Assembly: GCA_021795535.1 (NCBI GenBank)
Contig: JAJYPG010000029.1
Coordinates: 1 to 8,652, forward strand
DNA: 8,652 nucleotides
Reading direction: 5' to 3'
Source: Planctomycetota bacterium
Lineage (GTDB): Bacteria; Planctomycetota; Phycisphaerae; WQYP01
A program made the position numbers and the translations under genes. Below, piece by piece: positions 1-4,762 of the stretch (position 1 is its first letter; each line of letters starts with the position of its first letter). A model generated the notes under the pieces. The model did no database searches and was not told the origin of the DNA. It worked only from the letters and a program-made list of their open reading frames with translations.

Positions 1-5
1 TTGCC

Positions 6-242
6 GTGCAATTTGTCACCGTTCATGCAGCTAAAACGCACCTGTCAGAGATCATCGCGCGCGTGGAGCGTGGCGAGGAGGTCACGATCAAACGCGGGCG
101 GGATCCGGTAGTGCGCCTGGTGGCGATAAAAGATCGTAGCCGACGGCGTCCAGGCGCTTTTAAGGGGCAGATTGTCATCAAACCCGGTGCGTTCGGTCCG
201 CTGTCGCCAGCGGAGCTGGATTTGTGGGAGCGGGAATCTTGA
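6..242 (+). CDS. Phd/YefM-family antitoxin of a PIN-toxin TA module
   Basis: This 78-residue protein is the antitoxin of the toxin-antitoxin pair formed with the gene that follows. Family members bind DNA through the N-terminal Phd/YefM fold to repress their own operon, and wrap the toxin with the C-terminal tail. What shows this: the N-terminal stretch TVHAAKTHLSEII (residues 5-17) and GEEVTIKRG (23-31) match the usual pattern of 'AK-x-xLS' followed by 'GEEV-I-R', then P-V-RLV near residue 34. The tail carries the KG-x-I-x-I plus PLSPAELDLWE arrangement (about 53-75) typical of antitoxins paired with PIN toxins. It starts with GTG five bases from the window edge. Length and the usual N-terminal pattern fit this start, but an earlier start outside the window cannot be excluded, and neither the promoter nor an RBS is visible. 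Its TGA overlaps the toxin's TTG, implying translational coupling. Confidence 0.88.
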   Translation: MQFVTVHAAKTHLSEIIARVERGEEVTIKRGRDPVVRLVAIKDRSRRRPGAFKGQIVIKPGAFGPLSPAELDLWERES

Positions 243-625
243 AGGTTCTTCTGGATACGCATGTTTTGATTTGGTGGCTGGCGGACCATCCTTCCCTGTC
301 AAAAAAGGCTTCCCATACAATCAGTTTGCCAACAAACAGGTTATTCGTCAGCGCGGCGTCCGCATGGGAAATTGCAATCAAGGTCCGCGCGAACAAATTG
401 ACGGTGCCAGAGTCGCTCTTGACCGATTTTTCCGGGGTCTTGATGCAAGCGGGATTTGATCCGCTGCCCATGAACATCGCGCATGCAATGTGTGCAGGAA
501 AGCTCCCCGGTAAACACCGCGATCCATTTGACCGCATGTTGATCGCACAGGCGCAGATCGAATCCATGGCTATCATCGGGAAAGACGTCATTTTTGACCA
601 TTACGGAATTAATCGCATCTGGTAG
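239..625 (+). CDS. PIN-domain ribonuclease toxin (VapC-like)
   Basis: A 128-residue PIN-domain protein, the probable toxin of the pair. PIN toxins are Mg-dependent ribonucleases that cleave tRNA, rRNA or mRNA when the antitoxin is degraded. The acidic active-site set is intact: D6 in LLDTHVLIWW, E44 in SAASAWEIAIK, D95 and D98 in HRDPFDRMLIAQA, and D116 with D120 near the end in GKDVIFDHYG. Full length is normal for the family. I chose TTG at 239 because GGGAG (226-230) sits eight bases upstream, because it places the conserved LLDTH strand at the very N-terminus, and because it overlaps the antitoxin TGA. A GTG at 224 is open in the same frame but would add five residues inside the antitoxin. 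All catalytic residues being present argues that the toxin is functional. Target RNA cannot be inferred. Confidence 0.9.
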   Translation: MKVLLDTHVLIWWLADHPSLSKKASHTISLPTNRLFVSAASAWEIAIKVRANKLTVPESLLTDFSGVLMQAGFDPLPMNIAHAMCAGKLPGKHRDPFDRMLIAQAQIESMAIIGKDVIFDHYGINRIW

Positions 626-730
626 GGACGTGAAAAGCTGACATCCATTCGCTGCGCTCAAAACGGCCAGACGGAGGATTCATTTGCCACGCGGACAATA
701 ACTGTCCGCTCCGACCAACACAATGTGAGT
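626..730. other. Short gap carrying dyad copy 1
   Basis: This stretch separates the toxin gene from the metallophosphoesterase. It holds a good SD-like GGAGG (673-677) that is too far (about 50 bases) from either candidate start of the next gene. The only start near it is a TTG at 684, which would encode five residues ending at 701. A perfect inverted repeat follows, listed separately. No convincing sigma-70 promoter was found. Confidence 0.4.
691..709. repeat. Perfect 7-bp dyad, copy 1 of a dispersed element
   Basis: GCGGACA (691-697) and TGTCCGC (703-709) are perfect inverted repeats around the 5-base centre ATAAC. A close relative lies at 1651-1669 (17 of 19 positions identical), and both copies are preceded by GGATT and a TTGC a few bases on (676-687 here). 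It could be an operator dyad or a small REP-like hairpin element. It sits 16 bases ahead of the GTG at 725. Confidence 0.6.
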
Positions 731-1405
731 ATGACCGTCTGCACAGAAATCCTCCTGGGCATCTGCTCCGATACTCATGGCGACCAATTGCCGCAATGGC
801 CCGGCCGAAAACTCAATGCGGTGCTTCATGCGGGTGATATTTACGATGCTGGCGCGGTTCAGTACGGCGAATATTACGTAAAGCCGCGACCATGGGCCGC
901 CGCGCTAAGTGTGCAAGTGCTGGCGGTTCGCGGCAATCATGATTTCCGTGATCCTGACGGCTTTTTTAAAGTCGCTGAAGATATTTCCGGTCGCCTGTAT
1001 CGCCTCGCGGATGGCTTGTGGATAGCGGGCGTGGGTTTCGCCCCAGAATGGTACTGCGACACTCCCGGCGAAAGCGACCTCGAACCGCAGTGCCACAATA
1101 TTAATCGTATGGCGAACAGGCAAGTCATGCCGGGCGAACCCATTATTTTGCTTACGCATTACCCGCCAAGACTGGCGGAATTGCCCTGTGATGAGGCTTC
1201 GATGGGGTGCACTTACCAATGCATTGCCGACTTGGCCGATAGACTCCTGCCTGTCGCAATCGTCATCGGCCACCAGCATGACTGGTTTGGCCGGCAGTGG
1301 CGGCGACAGGACGGAACGCTGATCGTCAGCCCCGGCCCGCGGGGCGGTCTATTAACGATTCCTTCCGACGAGAAGGCCGCATTTGTGATTGAAATGCGAC
1401 AATAA
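731..1405 (+). CDS. Calcineurin-like metallophosphoesterase
   Basis: A complete cytosolic dinuclear-metal phosphoesterase of the calcineurin-like superfamily; these hydrolyse phosphomono- or diesters, and the substrate here is not predictable. All five metal-binding blocks appear in order. Numbering from the GTG at 725, they are D16-x-H18 in SDTHGD, GD at 37-38 in LHAGDIYD, GNHD at 70-73, H145 in LLTHYPP, and H183/H185 in GHQHD. They end with VSPGPRGG, equivalent to the 'NPGS' turn of YfcE-type enzymes. There is no signal peptide. The length of about 225 residues is normal. ATG at 731 is given as the start; GTG at 725 is two codons earlier, and neither has an SD close by. A strong dyad lies just upstream. 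It is followed by a gap with promoter-like sequence, so it may be monocistronic. The neighbouring toxin-antitoxin pair shows no functional link. Confidence 0.88.
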   Translation: MTVCTEILLGICSDTHGDQLPQWPGRKLNAVLHAGDIYDAGAVQYGEYYVKPRPWAAALSVQVLAVRGNHDFRDPDGFFKVAEDISGRLYRLADGLWIAGVGFAPEWYCDTPGESDLEPQCHNINRMANRQVMPGEPIILLTHYPPRLAELPCDEASMGCTYQCIADLADRLLPVAIVIGHQHDWFGRQWRRQDGTLIVSPGPRGGLLTIPSDEKAAFVIEMRQ

Positions 1406-1416
1406 TAATGTACAAT
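1389..1416 (+). promoter_or_regulatory. Possible sigma-70 promoter overlapping end of phosphoesterase gene
   Basis: TTGAAA (1389-1394), a 16-base spacer and TACAAT (1411-1416) resemble a -35/-10 pair (4 of 6 matches at -35, 5 of 6 at -10). The -35 lies inside the last codons of the preceding gene and the -10 just after its stop codon. It could drive the small ORF at 1437 or the phosphatase gene at 1752. This is a sequence resemblance only. Confidence 0.3.
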
Positions 1417-1436
1417 TCCGCTGGGGACGCGAAACG

Positions 1437-1571
1437 GTGAAATCCATCGGTTTCAGATTTACACGGGCTTTTTTGCGACCGAACGGGTTAAAACCAGGTG
1501 TTAAGGGTTTTCCGATTTATCTGGCGGCGGACGAGATCCACGCTCCGGGTTTTAAAATCAGCAAAAAGTAA
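1437..1571 (+). CDS. Doubtful small ORF, hypothetical
   Basis: I do not recognise this protein. From GTG 1437, with GGGGA (1423-1427) ten bases upstream, it encodes 44 basic residues containing VKSIGFRFTRAF and ending GFKISKK. The same frame is open back to TTG 1389, which would give 60 residues and overlap the phosphoesterase by 17 bases. Points in favour are the SD-like GGGGA and the promoter-like pair ahead. Points against are the lack of any recognisable motif, the small size and ordinary chance expectation for an ORF of this length. No signal peptide or membrane segment is evident. Confidence 0.2.
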   Translation: MKSIGFRFTRAFLRPNGLKPGVKGFPIYLAADEIHAPGFKISKK

Positions 1572-1582
1572 GGGGTGCGAAA

Positions 1583-1600
1583 GCGGCTGAGGACAGCCGC
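1583..1600. repeat. Strong short hairpin, REP-like or terminator stem
   Basis: GCGGCTG (1583-1589) and CAGCCGC (1594-1600) form a perfect 7-bp stem with a four-base loop, AGGA. It begins 12 bases after the stop of the small ORF. No T-tract follows, so it is not a standard intrinsic terminator; a REP-type repeat or transcript-end stabiliser is as likely. Confidence 0.5.
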
Positions 1601-1650
1601 GCTCCCAGGGCGTTCCAGCAGACTCGCTGGGGATTTTGCAGCTCGCCCGC

Positions 1651-1669
1651 GCGAACAATAAATGTCCGC
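1651..1669. repeat. Dyad copy 2 of the dispersed element
   Basis: GCGAACA (1651-1657), centre ATAAA, then TGTCCGC (1663-1669). It differs from copy 1 (691-709) at two positions: one breaks a pair of the stem, the other lies in the centre. GGATT and TTGC precede it (1631-1639), as they do copy 1, although with a longer spacer. It lies about 80 bases ahead of the phosphatase start at 1752. Confidence 0.55.
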
Positions 1670-1751
1670 CACGCCGGATATTATTGACGCATGCCCGGGG
1701 GGGCGCGGTGGCCGCGGCACCGGATGGGTGTCTTTTTTGGAAAGGAACATC

Positions 1752-2207
1752 ATGGAAATCCTTGTTTTCGGTCGCGAAGAAATCGAAACCGGCATTGTCG
1801 TAAAATCTTCCTATGTGGTCATATCCATTCACGACCCGAACAAGCGGCGAGCCAGGGTCAAAAAGCAGTCCGGCCTGCGTGATGTGCTGTACCTGACATT
1901 CCACGATTCTGAACCTTCAGCATACACGGAATTATCGCCCGATATTCAGATCATGACACCAGCACTTGCGGACCAGATTCGCGATTTTGTCCGTCGGCAT
2001 GAATCCGATGTCGGCGCGATTGTAGTGCATTGCGAACAGGGCATGTCGCGCAGCCCCGCCGTGGCCGCAGCCATCAGTGACGCCCTGGGCCTGGACCCGC
2101 GCCGTTTCTGGCAGCTTTATACCCCCAACCAGCATGTATACCACACCGTTTCCGACGCCTTTGCGCGCGACAGCGCAAAACCCACTGATGAGAACGCGAA
2201 AGGGTAA
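1752..2207 (+). CDS. Small C(X)5R protein phosphatase (dual-specificity/tyrosine type)
   Basis: A 151-residue cytosolic protein carrying the cysteine-phosphatase signature: VVHCEQGMSRSPAVAAA, with nucleophile C94 and arginine R100 in the C(X)5R P-loop. A conserved D52 in the FHDSEP turn is the likely general acid. The fold order (N-terminal strands, Asp loop, helix LADQIRDFVRRH, then P-loop) fits a minimal dual-specificity/tyrosine phosphatase-like domain with nothing added. Such proteins dephosphorylate phosphotyrosine or other phosphoesters; the substrate is unknown. ATG 1752 is chosen because AAAGGAA (1741-1747) lies just upstream. The in-frame ATG at 1662 has no SD and would prepend a Gly/Arg-rich leader. 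The gene stands alone, with a long gap before and after. No cognate kinase is in the window. Confidence 0.82.
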   Translation: MEILVFGREEIETGIVVKSSYVVISIHDPNKRRARVKKQSGLRDVLYLTFHDSEPSAYTELSPDIQIMTPALADQIRDFVRRHESDVGAIVVHCEQGMSRSPAVAAAISDALGLDPRRFWQLYTPNQHVYHTVSDAFARDSAKPTDENAKG

Positions 2208-2230
2208 CATCTGCCGTTTTCGTGTTTTTT
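2193..2230 (+). terminator. Possible weak intrinsic terminator of the phosphatase gene
   Basis: AACGCGAAA (2193-2201, within the last codons) can pair with TTTCGTGTT (2218-2226) with one G-T wobble, leaving a 16-base loop, and T residues run on to 2230. The stem is AT-rich at its base and the loop is long, so termination strength is doubtful. Confidence 0.3.
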
Positions 2231-2256
2231 CCCGCTTTTTCGGTCGGAAAAGCGGG
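2231..2256. repeat. 9-bp perfect hairpin after the phosphatase gene
   Basis: CCCGCTTTT (2231-2239) pairs exactly with AAAAGCGGG (2248-2256); inside, T-G and C-G pairs extend it around a GGTC loop. It is preceded rather than followed by a T-run on the + strand, so it is not a canonical terminator for either strand; the next T-tract is at about 2278-2283. Confidence 0.5.
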
Positions 2257-2340
2257 GCCGTGTGGGTCCCATTCCCCTTTTTTGGACAAGTGGACTCCCC
2301 GGCCAGCTCATAGATGCTCAACTTTCGCCCAACCACTCTC

Positions 2341-2356
2341 TCCGCGATGCCGCGGA
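2341..2356. repeat. 6-bp hairpin in the purA leader
   Basis: TCCGCG (2341-2346) and CGCGGA (2351-2356) form a perfect stem with loop ATGC. It lies ten bases before the TGTGGCGCCACA palindrome. Confidence 0.4.
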
Positions 2357-2365
2357 ATTATTCGT

Positions 2366-2377
2366 TGTGGCGCCACA
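2366..2377. promoter_or_regulatory. 12-bp palindrome, candidate operator
   Basis: TGTGGCGCCACA is its own reverse complement; the flanks (CG before, CG after, with one T-G wobble) extend the symmetry to 18 bases. The 8-base direct repeat ATTCGTTG brackets it (2360-2367, 2387-2394). A homodimer-binding site is the simplest reading, but no regulator family is recognised. Confidence 0.35.
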
Positions 2378-2429
2378 GCGACACTAATTCGTTGCAGCTA
2401 CGCCGCCCTGTGCCAAAAAGATGCGGAAG

Positions 2430-2443
2430 GGCCTTGCAAGGCC
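2430..2443. promoter_or_regulatory. 14-bp perfect palindrome, candidate operator for purA
   Basis: GGCCTTGCAAGGCC reads identically on both strands and lies 94 bases before the purA start. It does not match the PurR sites I know from Enterobacteria or Bacillus. Function is inferred only from symmetry and position. Confidence 0.35.
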
Positions 2444-2537
2444 GGGGTGGCGGGGGTATTGTCAAGAGTTTGGCCGCAGGCGGATGTACACGCAGGCTGT
2501 ATGCGTGAATTCGTGGCTTGTTTTGATAAGGCGATAC

Positions 2538-3860
2538 ATGGATCCGGATGTTTCACTTTTGGGCAAATTGGGTAACACCTCTATTGTCGGATTGCAATGG
2601 GGCGATGAGGGTAAGGGTAAAATTGTTGACCTGCTGACCGGGCAGTTTGATTTTGCCATTCGCTGGAATGGCGGTTCCAATGCCGGCCATTCCGTGAAAG
2701 TGGGCGAGAAAAAATATGCTTTCCATCTTATTCCCAGCGGAATTCTGCGGCCAAAATGCACCTGTGTTCTGGCCAACGGTGTGGTGATAGACCCTGTTGC
2801 CCTGCTAAGTGAAATGGATCAGCTTGCCGGACAGGGTGTGGAACTGGGCGATAATTTGCGAATCTCGTCGCAGGCCCACGTCGTACTTCCCTACCACAAA
2901 CAGCAGGATCAGCTTTCCGAAACCCGCCTGGCCGCGGGAAAAATCGGTACCACAGCCCGCGGCATCGGCCCGTGCTATGCGGACAAAGCCAGCCGGACCG
3001 GCGCGGTGCGCATGGCCGATCTTTTGGATGACCAGCGTCTGGCCGACAAAATTCAGCGGATTGTGGAGGAGAAAAACGCCATTTTTGCCGCGATTTATGG
3101 TGCCCCGCCCCTGAATTGGCGCGATATTTTCCAACAGGCCCGGGATTGTGGCGAACAGCTTCGCCCCCATATCTGTAATACCACACAGCTTTTGCACAAC
3201 GCTCTGGAACAAAACCAGCGGCTGCTGTTTGAAGGCGCCAACGCCGTTCTGCTGGACCTGGACCACGGCACGTTCCCGTTCGTTACCAGCAGTAATTGCG
3301 GCACCGGGCTAAGCGCCGGGTCGGGTGTTCCGGCCACGAAGCTCAATTCCATTTTGGGTATTGTGAAGGCCTATTGCAGCCGTGTTGGCAGCGGGCCATT
3401 TCCCACCGAACAGGACAACGCCATTGGCGAAAAGATACGCCAGAGAGGGCATGAATTCGGCACGACCACTGGCCGGCCACGGCGCTGCGGCTGGCTGGAC
3501 CTGGTAGCCCTGCGTTATGCGACGCGAGTTTGTGGTGTAACGGGTTTGTGCATCATGCTGCTGGATGTGCTGGCCACGTTTGATACGCTGAAGGTCGCCA
3601 CCGCATACGAAATTGACGGAAAACGGACCGACTGGTTTGAGCCGGACGCGTTGGAACTTGCCCGCGCCGTTCCGGTTTATGAGGAACTGCCCGGCTGGCA
3701 TGAACCGCTGGACAATCTGGAAAGCATAAAAAAATTGCCAGCCAACGCCCGGCGTTACCTGGATAGGATAGAATCCTTTACACAAACACCCATACGGGTG
3801 GCAAGCATAGGTCCCGCGCGGCATCAGACGCTTATCGCCGATGCCACCGCCCGGGTATGA
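2538..3860 (+). CDS. purA: Adenylosuccinate synthetase
   Basis: This cytosolic enzyme condenses IMP with aspartate using GTP, the first committed step from IMP to AMP. The 440-residue length is normal. Key blocks are QWGDEGKGK (20-28) with catalytic D23, GGSNAGH with catalytic H51, IGTTARGIGP (136-145), DHGTFPFVTSSN (242-253) and SRVGSGPFPTE (281-291). GTTTGRPRRCGW (308-319) is the aspartate and GTP end of the site. Two usually conserved positions differ: the IMP-site loop is FEGANA (231-236) rather than FEGAQG, and the guanine-recognition TKLD block reads MLLD (340-343). The core catalysis residues are intact, so I expect an active enzyme. ATG 2538 is preferred to upstream in-frame starts because AAGG (2528-2531) precedes it and the family begins about here. 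uppS follows after 54 bases in the same direction. Confidence 0.97.
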   Translation: MDPDVSLLGKLGNTSIVGLQWGDEGKGKIVDLLTGQFDFAIRWNGGSNAGHSVKVGEKKYAFHLIPSGILRPKCTCVLANGVVIDPVALLSEMDQLAGQGVELGDNLRISSQAHVVLPYHKQQDQLSETRLAAGKIGTTARGIGPCYADKASRTGAVRMADLLDDQRLADKIQRIVEEKNAIFAAIYGAPPLNWRDIFQQARDCGEQLRPHICNTTQLLHNALEQNQRLLFEGANAVLLDLDHGTFPFVTSSNCGTGLSAGSGVPATKLNSILGIVKAYCSRVGSGPFPTEQDNAIGEKIRQRGHEFGTTTGRPRRCGWLDLVALRYATRVCGVTGLCIMLLDVLATFDTLKVATAYEIDGKRTDWFEPDALELARAVPVYEELPGWHEPLDNLESIKKLPANARRYLDRIESFTQTPIRVASIGPARHQTLIADATARV

Positions 3861-3914
3861 CAGGGTACGCTCCGGTGAAAGAACTGGAACGGCAGCCGAA
3901 AAGTCGGAAACAAC

Positions 3915-4709
3915 ATGCAGACAAAATCGCCCATTCCAACCAGTGAATCGCAGACAACGCCGACGGCGCCAAATCCGCCGCGTCATGTCGCGATCATTAT
4001 GGATGGCAATGGCCGCTGGGCGCAGCGTCTTGGCAAGCCGCGAACCGCGGGCCACCGGCAGGGAGCCAATACCGCGCACACTATTATTGAACACGCGGCG
4101 CGGCTGAAGCTGGAGCAACTGACACTTTACAGTTTTTCGATTGAAAACTGGCGGCGGCCCGCGGACGAAGTTGCCACGCTGATGGATTTGTATCTGGAAT
4201 ATTTGCGTTCGCAGCGGTCGCTGATGATGGAGAACAACATACGTTTCCGCCAGATAGGCCGTCGCGAGGGTCTTCCCGCGGAAGTGTTGCGAGAAATAGA
4301 TGATACCATGGCCGCGCTGGATTCCAACACGGGCATGACGCTTTGCCTGGCGGTGAATTATGGATCGCGGGCGGAACTTGCTGATGCCATGCGCAACATC
4401 GCCAATGAAGTGGCGGCGGGGCAACGCGATCCGGAATCAATTGATGAGACAACCATTGCGGAACATTTATACACACGCGGCATGCCTGATCCGGATTTAC
4501 TTATACGAACCGCCGGCGAAATGCGTGTGAGCAATTTCCTTCTCTGGCAGATCAGCTATGCGGAACTTTATGTCACGGATATCTGCTGGCCGGAATTTAC
4601 CACGGACCATTTTGACGAAGCGCTGGTCACCTATGCCCGGCGGCAGAGGCGTTTCGGGGGTCTGGGGGATGGCTCTGATACCGGGAAGATGCCCAGGCCC
4701 GCTCTGTAA
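3915..4709 (+). CDS. uppS: Undecaprenyl diphosphate synthase (cis-prenyltransferase)
   Basis: A 264-residue cis-prenyltransferase that elongates farnesyl diphosphate with isopentenyl diphosphate to make the C55 lipid carrier for peptidoglycan and other envelope polymers. It is peripheral to the membrane. Signature blocks are HVAIIMDGNGRWA (24-36) with the Mg-binding D30, AGHRQG (45-50), LYSFSIENWRRP (71-82), NYGSRAEL (148-155) and DLLIRTAGEMRVSNFLLWQ (194-212). The family usually reads RTSGE or RTGGE where this has RTAGE. The C-terminus ends with YARRQRRFGG plus a 14-residue unstructured tail. The Pro/Thr-rich first 20 residues are a modest N-terminal extension. ATG 3915 has only a weak GGAAA upstream (3906-3910). 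It lies between purA and panB in a tight codirectional run. The phosphatidate cytidylyltransferase gene (cdsA) that commonly follows uppS is absent here. Confidence 0.96.
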   Translation: MQTKSPIPTSESQTTPTAPNPPRHVAIIMDGNGRWAQRLGKPRTAGHRQGANTAHTIIEHAARLKLEQLTLYSFSIENWRRPADEVATLMDLYLEYLRSQRSLMMENNIRFRQIGRREGLPAEVLREIDDTMAALDSNTGMTLCLAVNYGSRAELADAMRNIANEVAAGQRDPESIDETTIAEHLYTRGMPDPDLLIRTAGEMRVSNFLLWQISYAELYVTDICWPEFTTDHFDEALVTYARRQRRFGGLGDGSDTGKMPRPAL

Positions 4710-4726
4710 CCGCAATAATATGCCAC

Positions 4727-4745
4727 ACCACCCGCGTCGGGTGGT
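4727..4745. promoter_or_regulatory. 7-bp hairpin in the uppS-panB gap
   Basis: ACCACCC (4727-4733) pairs exactly with GGGTGGT (4739-4745) around loop GCGTC, ending six bases before the panB Shine-Dalgarno TGGAG (4752-4756). A T-tract longer than three is missing, so it is not a clear terminator. It may be a processing site, an attenuator-like hairpin or simply a spacer. Confidence 0.4.
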
Positions 4746-4762
4746 ATTTGCTGGAGATTCAG

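Larger units (their letters stand above)
1572..1751. other. Repeat-bearing gap ahead of the phosphatase gene
   Basis: No gene is visible. The stretch is GC-rich and carries a 7-bp hairpin (1583-1600), a weaker CCAGC/GCTGG hairpin (5-bp arms around six bases, near 1616-1631) and the second copy of the 19-bp dyad (1651-1669). A run of seven G and several CCGCGG-like palindromic stretches follow around 1696-1722. The RBS of the next gene, AAAGGAA, is at 1741-1747. An ATG at 1662 is in frame with the next gene but lies inside the dyad and would add 30 residues of low-complexity Gly/Arg sequence, so I treat it as noncoding. Confidence 0.45.
2208..2537. other. 330-bp gene-free leader upstream of purA
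   Basis: No credible gene is visible. ORFs in this stretch have no recognisable motif and no good RBS. It contains a 9-bp hairpin (2231-2256), a 6-bp hairpin (2341-2356), a 12-bp perfect palindrome (2366-2377), an 8-base direct repeat ATTCGTTG (2360-2367 and 2387-2394) and a 14-bp perfect palindrome (2430-2443). The density of symmetric sites suggests a regulated promoter and leader for purA. I could not identify a convincing -35/-10 pair or a known riboswitch. Confidence 0.5.

Noticed and set aside
1662..1751. Upstream ATG extension of the C(X)5R phosphatase
   Set aside because: It would add 30 Gly/Arg-rich residues from a repeat-bearing gap, has no SD and its ATG lies inside the dyad; the ATG at 1752 has AAAGGAA in front.
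2314..2508. 64-residue plus-strand ORF in the purA leader
   Set aside because: Arg/Gly-rich translation with no motif or RBS; it crosses the palindromes and looks like noncoding DNA.
2421..2537. Upstream start extending PurA by 39 residues
   Set aside because: The extension is unlike any PurA N-terminus, runs through the 14-bp palindrome, and the 2538 start gives the normal family length.
3309..4424. Long minus-strand ORF of 371 residues across purA and uppS
   Set aside because: It is an antisense shadow: both plus-strand genes have complete conserved motifs across the same bases, and the antisense protein resembles nothing.
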